Source: Bifidobacterium simiiventris (GTDB lineage: Bacteria; Actinomycetota; Actinomycetes; Actinomycetales; Bifidobacteriaceae). Taken from it: a stretch of 55,986 nucleotides of DNA. The notes below the pieces were generated by a model. The model saw only the letters and a program-made list of their open reading frames with translations. It ran no database searches and had not been told where the DNA came from. Every line of letters starts with the position of its first letter. Position 1 is the stretch's first letter. Below are positions 8,760 through 22,062 of the stretch, in pieces. Both the position numbers and the translations under genes were made by a program. The stretch lies in assembly GCF_019331715.1 (NCBI RefSeq), contig NZ_JAHBBG010000015.1:1-55986 (forward strand). The letters run 5' to 3'.

Positions 8760-10310
8760 ATGGAAAGTTTCGCGACGCGATTGAAGACGGCGATGGGCGC
8801 CCGTCATCTCAAACAGGTCGACATCGTCCATGCGGCCCAGCGGGCTGGGATCAAACTCGGCAAAAGCCACATCAGCCAGTATGTCGGCGGCAAGACCATA
8901 CCTCGTACGGAAACGCTGCGCTTCCTCGCCGATACGCTCGGCGTCGACGAGGAATGGCTGCTCGGCCATGATATGTCGCAGTCAAGCGGTCCGCAGCTAT
9001 CCACGGCACCCGCCGCACCGGCGTTGACCACACGGGCATCATCTCAGCACACGGCGTCAGACCACCAGACCATCCTCACGGAAGAAGGAATCCCCATGCG
9101 TCAGTTCCACAAATCCACCAAACTCGACAACGTGTTGTACGATGTGCGCGGCCCGGTCGTCGACGAGGCCGCCCGTATGGAGGAAGCGGGCATGCACGTG
9201 CTCAAGCTCAACATCGGCAACCCCGCGCCGTTCGGCTTCCGCACGCCCGACGAGGTCGTTTACGACATGTCGCGCCAGCTGACCGACACCGAAGGCTACT
9301 CCGCGTCCAAGGGCCTGTTCTCCGCGCGCAAGGCCATCATGCAGTACGCGCAGCTCAAGAACATCCCCAATGTCGGCATCGAGGACATCTACACCGGCAA
9401 CGGCGTGAGCGAGCTCATCAACCTGTCCATGTCCGCCCTGCTCGACGACGGCGACGAAGTGCTCGTGCCCAGCCCCGACTACCCGCTGTGGACCGCGTGC
9501 GTGAACCTTGCCGGCGGTACCGCCGTGCACTACGTGTGCGACGAGCAGTCCGAATGGTATCCGGACATCGACGACATGCGCTCCAAGATCACCGACCGCA
9601 CGGTTGCGATCGTCCTGATCAATCCGAACAACCCGACCGGCGCGCTCTACCCGCCCGAAGTGCTCCAGCAGATCGTCGACCTCGCCCGCGAACACCAGCT
9701 CATGATCTTCTCTGACGAGATTTACGACCGTCTCGTCATGGATGGCCTCAAGCACGTCTCGATCGCCTCGATGGCGCCCGACCTGTTCTGCGTTACGTTC
9801 TCCGGCCTGTCGAAGTCGCACATGATCGCCGGCTACCGCGTCGGCTGGATGGTCCTGAGCGGCAACAAGCGCATAGCCAAGGACTACATCGAGGGACTCA
9901 ACATGCTCGCCAACATGCGCATCTGCTCGAACGTTCCCGCCCAGTCGATCGTGCAGACCGCACTCGGCGGCCATCAATCCGTGAACGACTACATCGTGCC
10001 CGGCGGCCGCATCCACGACCAGCGCGACTACATCTACAACGCGCTCAATTCGATCGACGGCGTCACCGCAGTCAAGCCGAAGGCCGCGTTCTACATATTC
10101 CCGAAACTCGATGTGAAGAAGTTCAACATCACCGACGACGAACAGTTCGCGCTCGACCTGCTGCACGACAAGCGCATTCTCATCACGCGAGGCGGCGGAT
10201 TCAACTGGCAGGAGCCGGACCACTTCCGCATCGTCTATCTGCCGCGCATCGAAGTGCTCAAGGACGCGGTCGACAAGCTCACCGACTTCCTGTCGTACTA
10301 CCACCAGTGA
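8760..10310 (+). CDS. Helix-turn-helix / PLP-dependent alanine aminotransferase fusion
   Basis: This is a 516-residue two-part protein. Residues about 1-70 form a Cro/C1-type helix-turn-helix (HLKQVDIVHAAQRAG, SHISQYVGGKTIPRTETLRF, ending in a WLLG turn). A Ser/Thr/Ala-rich linker follows (about 72-110). Residues 113-516 are a fold-type I aminotransferase of the AlaA (glutamate-pyruvate transaminase) group, with VLKLNIGNPAPFGF, the NPNNPTGALY motif and the PLP-binding Lys352 in SGLSKSHMIAGYRVGW. It would interconvert alanine and 2-oxoglutarate with pyruvate and glutamate in the cytoplasm. A strong Shine-Dalgarno (GAAGAAGGA) sits just before Met113 (9096), so a stand-alone enzyme of 404 residues may also be made. 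The outer start at 8760 follows a GGGGGAG Shine-Dalgarno. Confidence 0.9.
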   Translation: MESFATRLKTAMGARHLKQVDIVHAAQRAGIKLGKSHISQYVGGKTIPRTETLRFLADTLGVDEEWLLGHDMSQSSGPQLSTAPAAPALTTRASSQHTASDHQTILTEEGIPMRQFHKSTKLDNVLYDVRGPVVDEAARMEEAGMHVLKLNIGNPAPFGFRTPDEVVYDMSRQLTDTEGYSASKGLFSARKAIMQYAQLKNIPNVGIEDIYTGNGVSELINLSMSALLDDGDEVLVPSPDYPLWTACVNLAGGTAVHYVCDEQSEWYPDIDDMRSKITDRTVAIVLINPNNPTGALYPPEVLQQIVDLAREHQLMIFSDEIYDRLVMDGLKHVSIASMAPDLFCVTFSGLSKSHMIAGYRVGWMVLSGNKRIAKDYIEGLNMLANMRICSNVPAQSIVQTALGGHQSVNDYIVPGGRIHDQRDYIYNALNSIDGVTAVKPKAAFYIFPKLDVKKFNITDDEQFALDLLHDKRILITRGGGFNWQEPDHFRIVYLPRIEVLKDAVDKLTDFLSYYHQ

Positions 10311-10349
10311 TCCGCGGCGGGCCGAGAGCGATTCGAGGTATCCAAGACA

Positions 10350-10394
10350 ATATGCGTGTGGCCTTCCTCCGGATGGGGAAGGCCACACGCATAT
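10350..10394. terminator. Hairpin between convergent aminotransferase and lepB genes
   Basis: A perfect 18-bp stem (10350-10367 with 10377-10394; arm ATATGCGTGTGGCCTTCC) with a 9-nt loop lies between the ends of two convergent genes. Neither side has a long T-tract, but the symmetry and location suggest a bidirectional terminator. Confidence 0.75.
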
Positions 10395-10414
10395 GAAACG
10401 GAACGAGCCAGTCG

Positions 10415-11035
10415 TCACCGCGCGTCGGGTACGGCCGCGAACACCTCGTGGTGCGCATCGAGCACATGGACGCGATCAAGAGGCCAGAACGTGAACACGG
10501 CCACGCCCTCCGAGTTGCTCATCGGCACCTGACCTCCGTTGGCATCGTCCTGATGGGCCCGGCTGTCGGCGCTGCCCGAACGGTTGTCGCCCATCATCCA
10601 CATCATCCCGTTCTTGACCGTGACGCTGAACGCCTGATCAGACGGGTTCACCCCGGACTTCAGATACGCTGACTCGTCGATCGCCACGCCATTGACCTTG
10701 AGCGGCGCGCCGTCGCCGTCGCAACTGACCGTGTCTCCCGGCAGACCGATCACCCGTTTGATCAGATACTTGCCCTTGCCAGCCGACAGCCAGTTGTCCG
10801 GATCCTTGAACACGACGATGTCGCCGCGTTGCGGCTTCATCACCTTGACCGCGACCACGCGATCCTTCAGCTGGATCGTGTCAAGCATACTGCCGGACGG
10901 GATCACGTACGTGCCCAGCAGAAACATGCGGATCAGCGCCACCGCGACCACCGGCACCACGATCCAAGGAAGCCAGTCCATCAGTCCTTCCGAGGGGGCC
11001 GTAGACTCGTTCGCCCGTGCGCTGTGTCTTGCCAT
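10415..11035 (-). CDS. lepB: Signal peptidase I
   Basis: This 206-residue membrane protease removes signal peptides from exported proteins at the outer face of the cytoplasmic membrane. One transmembrane helix spans about residues 21-41 (WLPWIVVPVVAVALIRMFLL). It is followed by box B with nucleophile Ser49 (YVIPSGSM) and box D/C with general base Lys93 (YLIKRVIGLPGD). Box E (MMGDNRSGSADSR) is near residues 161-173. The frame extends upstream to 11200 but that part lacks hydrophobic or family character; the ATG at 11035 follows GGAAGTGACGGAT. It is divergent from gltB and convergent with the aminotransferase fusion. Confidence 0.93.
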   Translation of the reverse strand: MARHSARANESTAPSEGLMDWLPWIVVPVVAVALIRMFLLGTYVIPSGSMLDTIQLKDRVVAVKVMKPQRGDIVVFKDPDNWLSAGKGKYLIKRVIGLPGDTVSCDGDGAPLKVNGVAIDESAYLKSGVNPSDQAFSVTVKNGMMWMMGDNRSGSADSRAHQDDANGGQVPMSNSEGVAVFTFWPLDRVHVLDAHHEVFAAVPDAR

Positions 11036-11267
11036 ATCCGTCACTTCCGTTCCCTGCGCCCGCGCCGCCGGTGCGGCACAGTCTGCCATTGCACTGCCCG
11101 CCATTATCCCACAGCCGGCCCGGCGGTTCGCTGGGAGCGTCGCGGCATACGGGATATCCTGAGACGTCGGCCGCCACGACGACACCGTGACCGCGCACAT
11201 TCGTAAAATCCTCTAGAATTGGGTATTGACTTTTGCCCCGACTCGGTATATGGACAGGGAAACGTAT

Positions 11268-11297
11268 TTGACATATCCCAGCGGTACTCTGTCCTAC
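11268..11297 (+). promoter_or_regulatory. Candidate gltB promoter
   Basis: A consensus -35 TTGACA at 11268-11273 is followed about 17-18 nt later by a weak -10 (around GTCCTAC, 11291-11297). A second TTGACT at 11226-11231 with a TATATG-like element after 15 nt lies just upstream. Both are in the lepB-gltB divergent region, so gltB transcription probably starts here. Confidence 0.4.
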
Positions 11298-11351
11298 GCA
11301 TTACCTAAAGAACCGTAGGTTGTCAAGACCTGCCGAAAAAGAATCATAGAC

Positions 11352-15938
<4,587 letters not shown>

Positions 15939-15939
15939 C

Positions 15940-17472
15940 ATGGGAGATCCTCGTGGATTCCTGAAGGTCCGTACCCGCCGAGAACTCGCCGAACGCCCGG
16001 TCGCCGAGCGCATCAAGGACTGGCTCGACGTGCACGCCGAATCCGGCCTGCAGCCGTGGACCACCGAACAGGCGGCCCGCTGCATGGACTGCGGCACCCC
16101 GTTCTGCATGACCGGCTGCCCGCTGGGCAACATCATCCCCGAATTCAACGACCTCGTGCGCCAGGAGAAGTGGGAGGACGCGTACAACCGCCTGTCCACC
16201 ACCAACAACTTCCCCGAGGTCACCGGCCGCATCTGCCCGGCCCTGTGCGAACAGGCCTGCGTGCTCGGCATCCACCAGCCGCCGACGATGATCAAGAACG
16301 ACGAGTGCACGATCATCGACCAGGCGTGGGATCTCGACTACGTCAAGCCCCTGCCGCCGCAGCGCCTGACCGACCAGACCGTCGCGGTCGTCGGCTCCGG
16401 CCCCGCCGGCCTTGCCTGCGCGCAGCAGCTGACCCGTGCCGGCCACACCGTCGTCGTCTATGAGCGCGACGACGCGATCGGCGGCCTGATGCGCTACGGC
16501 ATCCCGAACTTCAAGCTCGACAAGCGACTGCTTGACCGCCGCGTCAAGCAGATGGAAGCCGAAGGCACGCGCTTCCGCACCGGCGTGGAGATCGGCAAGG
16601 ACATCAGCTGGGACGATCTGCGCTCCCGCTATGATGCGGTCGTCGTCGCCATCGGTTCGACCGTGCCGCGCGACATGAAGATCCCCGGCCGCGAGCTCAA
16701 GGGCATCCACTTCGCGATGGAGTTCCTGCCCGATGCGACCCGCCGCGTGTACGGCGTCAAGCCGGTCAACGACATCACCGCCAAGGACAAGCACGTCGTC
16801 ATCATCGGTGGTGGCGACACCGGTTCCGACTGCCTCGGCACGTCCATCCGCCAGGGTGCGAAGGACGTGACCGTGCTGCAGATCATGCCGAAGGAACCGT
16901 CCTCGCGACCCGACAGTCAGCCGTGGCCGACCTTCGCGCGCCTGTACCAGAAGACCTCCTCGATGGAGGAGGGCGGCACTTACGTGTACAGCACCGATTC
17001 GGTCAACTTCGTCGGTTCCGAAGAAGAGCAGGCCAAGGTGCACGTCGAGAACTCGACCGCGACCGAAGGCTTCGTGGCCGACGCAACCGGTCACGTGACC
17101 GGTCTGAAGGTCGTCGACGTTGCTCCCGGCGAGAACGGCCCGTTCACCCGTCAGCCCGGCACCGAACGCGTGCTGCCCGCCGACCTGGTGCTCATCTCCG
17201 TCGGCTTCCTGCACCCGGACACCACTTCGCTCATGGATCAGCTGCCGGTCGAGCTCGACAAGCGTGGCAATGTCGCTCGCAACGACAAGTTCGCCACTTC
17301 GCAGGACGGCGTGTTCGTCGCCGGCGATGCGGGCCGCGGCCAGAGCCTCGTCGTGTGGGCGATCTCGGAGGGACGCTCCTGCGCCGCCGCCGTGGACGAG
17401 TACCTGACCGGCTCCACCGAGCTGCCCGCGCCGATTGTCGCCTCCCAGCGCCCGATGATGCTGCCGCGCTGA
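15940..17472 (+). CDS. gltD: Glutamate synthase small subunit
   Basis: This 510-residue FAD/iron-sulphur subunit feeds electrons from NADPH to GltB. The N-terminal cysteine-rich domain (CMDCGTPFCMTGCPLG from Cys48, then ICPALCEQACVLG near 92-104) ligates the 4Fe-4S clusters. Two Rossmann folds follow: VAVVGSGPAGLACAQQL binds FAD, and HVVIIGGGDTGSDC binds NADPH. The FAD-closing motif is GVFVAGDAGRGQSLVVWA. It is co-transcribed with gltB (ATG 2 nt after its stop, GGAAGGAG Shine-Dalgarno inside the gltB end) and followed by an intrinsic terminator. Confidence 0.97.
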   Translation: MGDPRGFLKVRTRRELAERPVAERIKDWLDVHAESGLQPWTTEQAARCMDCGTPFCMTGCPLGNIIPEFNDLVRQEKWEDAYNRLSTTNNFPEVTGRICPALCEQACVLGIHQPPTMIKNDECTIIDQAWDLDYVKPLPPQRLTDQTVAVVGSGPAGLACAQQLTRAGHTVVVYERDDAIGGLMRYGIPNFKLDKRLLDRRVKQMEAEGTRFRTGVEIGKDISWDDLRSRYDAVVVAIGSTVPRDMKIPGRELKGIHFAMEFLPDATRRVYGVKPVNDITAKDKHVVIIGGGDTGSDCLGTSIRQGAKDVTVLQIMPKEPSSRPDSQPWPTFARLYQKTSSMEEGGTYVYSTDSVNFVGSEEEQAKVHVENSTATEGFVADATGHVTGLKVVDVAPGENGPFTRQPGTERVLPADLVLISVGFLHPDTTSLMDQLPVELDKRGNVARNDKFATSQDGVFVAGDAGRGQSLVVWAISEGRSCAAAVDEYLTGSTELPAPIVASQRPMMLPR

Positions 17473-17521
17473 TCGGTTACGCCGCGCCGTCGCCGTCGGT
17501 TTCCGACGGCGACATGATCGC

Positions 17522-17556
17522 AAAGCCCTTCCGTCAACGAGACGGAAGGGCTTTTC
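17522..17556 (+). terminator. Intrinsic terminator of gltBD
   Basis: A perfect 14-bp stem (AAAGCCCTTCCGTC at 17522-17535 with 17541-17554), 5-nt loop and closing T-run is a textbook rho-independent terminator. A smaller GC-rich hairpin (about 17491-17509) precedes it. Confidence 0.9.
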
Positions 17557-17632
17557 ACATATCGGGCACGGTTGGTTCGCGTGGCGCATGAGTTTGGAGG
17601 ATACCCTAGAACCATAGGGAAGGCGGTGCGCG

Positions 17633-18571
17633 ATGAGGCGACGTGAACTTACCGTGATCATCGGCTCGCTGTTCGTCGTGGCGGTAATGGCGGCGGGCGG
17701 TGCGGCGTGGCACGCGAAGATGGCCGACACAAACCATCATGCGGCTCAACCCGGGTCACCATCTTCACCGCAAGTGACCGAACCCGATCACGACGATCTT
17801 GACAGAGCCGTCGTGCCGCCGTTTGCAGATGTTCCGACGGAGAATACTGCGGAACTGCTCGATCCGAGCGTGCTCGCCGGACTGAACATGGGCGTGGACG
17901 ATTCGTATCCCGGCGACGCATGGTTCCGCGAAGCCAGCGGAGAAGAAGGAATCGTCGATGCATCGGACGAGACCGCCCAGCCGCCGGAATCGGACGGTCG
18001 CCCGTCGGCGAACGCGACAAGCGTTCGTCTCGACGTGCCGCAAAGCGTGCAGGAAACCGGGTATTGGTGCGTGCCGGCCTCCGTGCAGATGGTGCTGCGG
18101 TACAAGGGGATCGACGTCAGCCAATCCGCGCTTGCCTCCGAAATGAGCGCCAAACCGCAGACCGGCACCGAATACGTTGACCTGGCACGCGTCGTCAACA
18201 AGTACCTGTTCGGCGTCGGCGATGCGAACCCGATCGGTGCCGGATACCGGGTACAGACCGTTGAGATAGGAGATACGGACCCCGCCGTAGCGCGCACGTT
18301 TGCGAAACGGGCGAAAACGGACCTCGACGACGGGTACCCGGTGTTCGTGGCCATTGACGTGCATACGCTCTACCCGTCGTTCGCCCACGCCAACCACATG
18401 ATCGTCATCACCGGATATGACGCCGACGCCACCGGCGCCGTCACCCATTGGACATATCGCGACCCGTGGTATCGGGTGCAGGGCGAAGCCTACGCTGGTC
18501 TGAAGATCGCCACCGCGCACGAGATGGTCAATGCGATCGTATCCAACGAGGAACCCGCCTATATTTGGTGA
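17633..18571 (+). CDS. Membrane-anchored C39-like cysteine peptidase
   Basis: In this 312-residue protein, residues about 8-27 (VIIGSLFVVAVMAAGGAAWH) form a signal anchor, followed by a Ser/Pro/Asp-rich linker to about 130, so the catalytic domain should face outside. The peptidase part has the C39-type nucleophile Cys146 in TGYWCVPASVQMVLRY and His255 in ANHMIVITGYD, followed by the strand HWTYRDPW with the likely third catalytic residue (Asp). Proteins of this family cleave peptides or act as peptidase-like domains on actinobacterial surfaces; the substrate is unknown. The next gene overlaps or abuts the stop codon, so the two are likely one transcript. Confidence 0.8.
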   Translation: MRRRELTVIIGSLFVVAVMAAGGAAWHAKMADTNHHAAQPGSPSSPQVTEPDHDDLDRAVVPPFADVPTENTAELLDPSVLAGLNMGVDDSYPGDAWFREASGEEGIVDASDETAQPPESDGRPSANATSVRLDVPQSVQETGYWCVPASVQMVLRYKGIDVSQSALASEMSAKPQTGTEYVDLARVVNKYLFGVGDANPIGAGYRVQTVEIGDTDPAVARTFAKRAKTDLDDGYPVFVAIDVHTLYPSFAHANHMIVITGYDADATGAVTHWTYRDPWYRVQGEAYAGLKIATAHEMVNAIVSNEEPAYIW

Positions 18572-18585
18572 ACGTGAACGGAACG

Positions 18586-18972
18586 ATGATGCCGAAACGT
18601 ATGGCTCTGCGCATACTGTGGTGGGCCGGCTTGATCTGCCAACTGCCGACCGCATGGTGCTGGATCGACGACCGTGCCGTCTCGAACATATTCTCCGGAT
18701 TGCCGTTGTCCTGTGACCTCACCCAACCCGATTGCGACACCATGCCCGGCATATGGCGACTGCTGTTGCTCGCTGTCGTCGGCTACGCGGCGTGGATCGC
18801 CGTCGCCGTGCTGCGCGTTGTCGAGGCGGGCGCGAACGATGCGCCCGGCAATGCGGTGCGTCCGTTGCCTCTGCGCATCGCCGCTGTTCTTGTCACCATC
18901 GGCATGATCGTTGTCACGCTTCCGGTCGTCGGCGTCATGACACTCACCGTCATGATCGTCATGGGATGGTGA
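18586..18972 (+). CDS. Small multi-spanning membrane protein of unknown function
   Basis: The protein has about 128 residues and three likely membrane segments: ALRILWWAGLICQLPTAWCW near the N-terminus, IWRLLLLAVVGYAAWIAVAVL in the middle, and a long hydrophobic C-terminus starting IAAVLVTIGMIVVTLPVV. No family is recognised. The ATG at 18586 is chosen because GGAACG precedes it, though a GTG at 18568 overlapping the preceding stop (GTGA) would give a coupled start. The coupling to the C39-like peptidase gene suggests a shared role at the membrane, which is an inference. Confidence 0.6.
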   Translation: MMPKRMALRILWWAGLICQLPTAWCWIDDRAVSNIFSGLPLSCDLTQPDCDTMPGIWRLLLLAVVGYAAWIAVAVLRVVEAGANDAPGNAVRPLPLRIAAVLVTIGMIVVTLPVVGVMTLTVMIVMGW

Positions 18973-19070
18973 CGATGCAGGCGTGCCGATGGGCAATGCG
19001 CGGTGTACGGCGGGGGAGCGCGGTACACTGGCACACAGTGTTATCCGTCTCGCAGTAGAGGAGTAGTGGA

Positions 19071-19535
19071 ATGCCGAACCGTGCAGAACGTCGCAAGGCC
19101 GCGAAGGACCAGCGCAGGGGAGTGCCGCAGCAGTACGATCAGACGCGTGGCCGTGGCCGTGCGCATATGGTCGACGAGTACGCGCTGCAGGAGAAGTCCC
19201 GTCGTATCCAGGAGGGCACCGACGGCCCGTGGAAGCCGACCGCGCACTTCGACTCCGACGAGGTCGCGTCCATGTTCGAGACCGACCCGAACTACCGCGA
19301 TCCGAAAGCGTTCAAGGCCCCGCATTCCGTGCACCAGTGGTTCCGCGTGGTCAGCTGGGTGCTGATCGTGCTCGCCGCCGTCGCGTTCTGCGTGGTCATG
19401 TGGCTGCCGCAGCATCCGATCTGGCTGATCGCGACCGTCGCGGTCGTGTTCATCGTCGGCGTGCTCAGCCTGTTCTTCACGGCCGGCGATTCCAAACACA
19501 ATCCGAACCTCGACCAGAACGGCACCGCCATCTGA
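19071..19535 (+). CDS. Small membrane protein with basic N-terminus
   Basis: The 154-residue protein has an Arg/Lys-rich N-terminus (NRAERRKAAKDQRRG), a polar middle part with DSDEVASMFETDPNYRDP, and two adjacent transmembrane helices (about 93-115, VVSWVLIVLAAVAFCVVMWL, and 118-138, WLIATVAVVFIVGVLSLFF). It resembles a conserved bifidobacterial membrane protein of unknown function. A GAGGAGT Shine-Dalgarno precedes the ATG, and an intrinsic terminator follows. Confidence 0.8.
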   Translation: MPNRAERRKAAKDQRRGVPQQYDQTRGRGRAHMVDEYALQEKSRRIQEGTDGPWKPTAHFDSDEVASMFETDPNYRDPKAFKAPHSVHQWFRVVSWVLIVLAAVAFCVVMWLPQHPIWLIATVAVVFIVGVLSLFFTAGDSKHNPNLDQNGTAI

Positions 19536-19563
19536 TCGCCCCGTACGGTCTCAGTCATCAAGA

Positions 19564-19612
19564 AAACGTACAACCGGACGCAACACGAACGCGTCGGTTG
19601 TGCGTTTTTTCT
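19564..19612 (+). terminator. Intrinsic terminator
   Basis: An imperfect stem pairs AACGTACAACCGGACGC with GCGTCGGTTGTGCGTT across a short loop and runs into six T residues, 20-30 bp after the membrane protein stop. Confidence 0.85.
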
Positions 19613-19629
19613 TGCCCGATGGCTTACAG

Positions 19630-19659
19630 TTGACTTGGTGGCATAACACTGTCTACACA
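19630..19659 (+). promoter_or_regulatory. Candidate glgA promoter
   Basis: TTGACT (19630-19635), an 18-nt spacer and TACACA (19654-19659) lie 19 bp before the glycogen synthase ATG and right after the preceding terminator, the expected place for a new promoter. Confidence 0.5.
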
Positions 19660-19677
19660 GATTGGAGAGGTGTACCA

Positions 19678-20925
19678 ATGAAGGTTGATCTGCTCACAAG
19701 AGAATACCCGCCGCACGTCTACGGAGGCGCCGGTGTGCATGCCGAACAGTTGTCCAAGGCGCTGGCCGAACGCATCGATGTGACCGTGCGCGCGTTCGAC
19801 GGTCCTCGTACGGAAGCCGACGTTCCCGCGATCCCGAACGCGTCCGAGGCCAAGGGCAGCCTCAAGGTCGTCGGATACAACACGCCCGCCGAACTGGCCG
19901 ACGCGAACCCGGCGCTCAAGACCTTCGGCGTCGATCTGCAGATCGCCAACGACGTGGACGCCGACATCATCCACGCGCACACGTGGTACGCGTGCCTCGC
20001 CGGATATCTGGCGAAGATGCTGCACGGCACGCCGCTGGTCATCACTGCGCACAGCCTCGAACCGTTCCGTCCGTGGAAGCGCGAGCAGCTCGGCGGTGGC
20101 TATAACCTGAGCTCCTGGGCCGAGAAGGACGCCTATGAGCACGCCGACCGCGTGATCGCCGTCTCCAAGGGCATGCGCAACGACATCCTCACCGCCTACC
20201 CGAACCTCGACCCGGACAAGGTTGTCGTCGTGTACAACGGCATCACCATGTCCGAATTCGCCACGCCGGCCGATGGCGATCCGGGCTGGGGCGTGTTCGA
20301 CCGCTACCACATCGACCGCAGCAAGCCGACCCTCCTGTTCGTCGGCCGCATCACCCGCCAGAAAGGACTGCCGTACCTGCTCAAGGCGCTGCACTTCGTC
20401 GACCCGGGCATCCAGATCGTGCTGTGCGCCGGCGCGCCCGACACCCCGGAGATCATGGAGGAGGTCAAGAACGCCTTTGCCGAACTCGACAAGGAGCGTG
20501 GCAACATCATCTGGATCGAGGAGATGCTGCCGAAGAACGAACTGAGTGCGCTCGAGCATGGCTGCGACGCGTTCATCTGCCCGTCGATCTATGAGCCGCT
20601 TGGCATCGTGAACCTTGAGGCGATGGCCTGCGGCCTGCCGGTCGTCGCATCCGCCACCGGCGGCATCCCCGAGGTCGTCGTGGACGGCGAGACCGGCTAT
20701 CTGGTGCCGATCGAACAGCTGCATGACGGCACCGGCACTCCGACCAACCCGGACAAGTTCGTGCACGACATGGCCGACGCGATCAACAGGATCATGGCCG
20801 ATCCCGAACTGCGTAAGAAGATGGGCCAGGCCGGCTACGAGCGCGCCCGCGACGTGTTCAGCTGGGAGTCGATCGCCGACGAGACCGTCAAGGTCTACCA
20901 GTCCGTGATCGACGAGCAGAAGTAA
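19678..20925 (+). CDS. glgA: Glycogen synthase (GT4-type, actinobacterial)
   Basis: This 415-residue retaining glycosyltransferase has the GT-B fold. It transfers glucose from a nucleotide sugar to an alpha-1,4-glucan, or makes maltose-1-phosphate as reported for some actinobacterial homologues. The N-terminal loop KVDLLTREYPPHVYGGAGVH is the acceptor/donor glycine loop. HAHTWYACLAG and FVGRITRQKGLPYLL are conserved, and the donor-binding E-X7-E motif appears in CPSIYEPLGIVNLEAMACGL. An earlier in-frame ATG exists at 19600, but 19678 has a GGAGAGG Shine-Dalgarno and matches the family start. The gene is flanked by terminators on both sides, so it is monocistronic. Confidence 0.9.
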   Translation: MKVDLLTREYPPHVYGGAGVHAEQLSKALAERIDVTVRAFDGPRTEADVPAIPNASEAKGSLKVVGYNTPAELADANPALKTFGVDLQIANDVDADIIHAHTWYACLAGYLAKMLHGTPLVITAHSLEPFRPWKREQLGGGYNLSSWAEKDAYEHADRVIAVSKGMRNDILTAYPNLDPDKVVVVYNGITMSEFATPADGDPGWGVFDRYHIDRSKPTLLFVGRITRQKGLPYLLKALHFVDPGIQIVLCAGAPDTPEIMEEVKNAFAELDKERGNIIWIEEMLPKNELSALEHGCDAFICPSIYEPLGIVNLEAMACGLPVVASATGGIPEVVVDGETGYLVPIEQLHDGTGTPTNPDKFVHDMADAINRIMADPELRKKMGQAGYERARDVFSWESIADETVKVYQSVIDEQK

Positions 20926-20974
20926 CCGTGTCCGTGCCTTCTCCCGATGAGGGACTGGCACGCGAAGCGTGACG

Positions 20975-21009
20975 GAGGGAGAGACGAGTGCGTAGTCCGT
21001 CTCTCCCTC
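20975..21009 (+). terminator. Terminator hairpin after glgA
   Basis: A perfect 12-bp stem (GAGGGAGAGACG at 20975-20986 with 20998-21009) with an 11-nt loop is followed by TTCTT, about 50 bp after the glgA stop. Confidence 0.75.
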
Positions 21010-21092
21010 TTCTTCATACATCCCATACACCCATATGGAGAGAACGGCTTTCGGCTGCTTCTCCGATCATCCGTACATAAAGGAATCGTCCC

Positions 21093-21941
21093 ATGCCCAC
21101 CGAAGTCCTCAAACTCGACAACGTCGAATTCCGCCGCAATCGCCGCGTCATCATCACCGACGTGAACCTCACGATCAACGCCGGCGAACGCTGGGTGCTG
21201 TTTGGCCCGAACGGCATCGGCAAATCGACCGCGGTGGGCATGCTCGCCACACGCACCTTCCCGTCCGAAGGCCGCGTGTTCATCCTCGGCCACCAGCTCG
21301 GCAAATACGACGTGTTCAAACTGCGCACGCGCATCGGTCTCGCCTCAGCCGACCTCGGCCGCCAGTTCCCCGACTTCGAGGACCCGCTCGACGCGGTCGT
21401 CACCGGACTGAGCGCCGTGACCGGCCGCTGGCAGGACACGTACACGGACGAGGAGTATGCCCGCGCCCGTCAGCTGCTGCGCGACTTCCGCGTTTCCTAC
21501 CTCGAAGGCAAGCAGATGTGGCGGTTGTCGGAAGGCGAGCGCACACGCGTGCTCATCGCCCGTGCGCTCATGGGCAATCCCGAACTGCTCATCATGGACG
21601 AGCCCACCACCGGACTCGACCTCGGCGGACGCGAACAGGTGATGCGCACGCTGAGCCGCATCGGCGAAGAGGATTCCAACCGCGCCGTCGTGCTCGTGAC
21701 GCACCGACTCGAGGAGATCCCGGCCGGATTCGACCACATCGCCATCATGGGCCGCAAGCCGATTCCGGTCGAGGACGCCACCGACGAGGGCGTCGATGTC
21801 ATGGGCAACCCCGGCGCCGGCACCATCGTCTACTCCGGTCCGCTCGAAGACGGTCTGACGAACGAACGGCTGTCCAGCCTGTTCGGCATGCCCATCGAAG
21901 TCCAGCACACCCGCGACCGCTGGTCCGCCTACGCGGTGTGA
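21093..21941 (+). CDS. ABC-type ATPase (ModF/YlmA-like), no partner permease
   Basis: The 282-residue cytoplasmic nucleotide-binding protein has Walker A GPNGIGKSTAV (about 45-55), signature LSEGERTRVLIARAL, Walker B LLIMDEPTTGLDLGG and the H-loop LVTHRLEEIP. It most resembles soluble ABC ATPases of the molybdate-ModF/YlmA kind. No transmembrane or binding-protein gene is adjacent, so either the permease is encoded elsewhere or the protein has a regulatory role. AAAGGA precedes the ATG by 8 nt. It is convergent with an aldo/keto reductase, separated by a 25-bp-stem hairpin. Confidence 0.85.
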   Translation: MPTEVLKLDNVEFRRNRRVIITDVNLTINAGERWVLFGPNGIGKSTAVGMLATRTFPSEGRVFILGHQLGKYDVFKLRTRIGLASADLGRQFPDFEDPLDAVVTGLSAVTGRWQDTYTDEEYARARQLLRDFRVSYLEGKQMWRLSEGERTRVLIARALMGNPELLIMDEPTTGLDLGGREQVMRTLSRIGEEDSNRAVVLVTHRLEEIPAGFDHIAIMGRKPIPVEDATDEGVDVMGNPGAGTIVYSGPLEDGLTNERLSSLFGMPIEVQHTRDRWSAYAV

Positions 21942-21966
21942 GAGAAGACCGGGCGACGAAGCAAAA

Positions 21967-22030
21967 AGTGGCGTTCGTCTGGCTATGCGAACCGGAATGT
22001 CCCGATTCGCATAGCCAGACGAACGCCACT
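21967..22030. terminator. Long perfect hairpin between convergent genes
   Basis: A perfect 25-bp inverted repeat (21967-21991 with 22006-22030; arm begins AGTGGCGTTCGTCTGGCTAT) has a 14-nt loop. The minus-strand copy ends in a run of five T residues (AAAAA at 21963-21967 on the plus strand), so it should terminate the aldo/keto reductase transcript and may stop the plus-strand transcript too. Confidence 0.85.
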
Positions 22031-22062
22031 GACGAATCCGTGACCGGAATCCCGCTTGAGTG

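Noticed and set aside
9057..10418. Antisense open frame opposite the aminotransferase fusion
   Set aside because: Shadow frame; the plus-strand PLP-lysine motif and NPNNPTG motif establish the coding strand.
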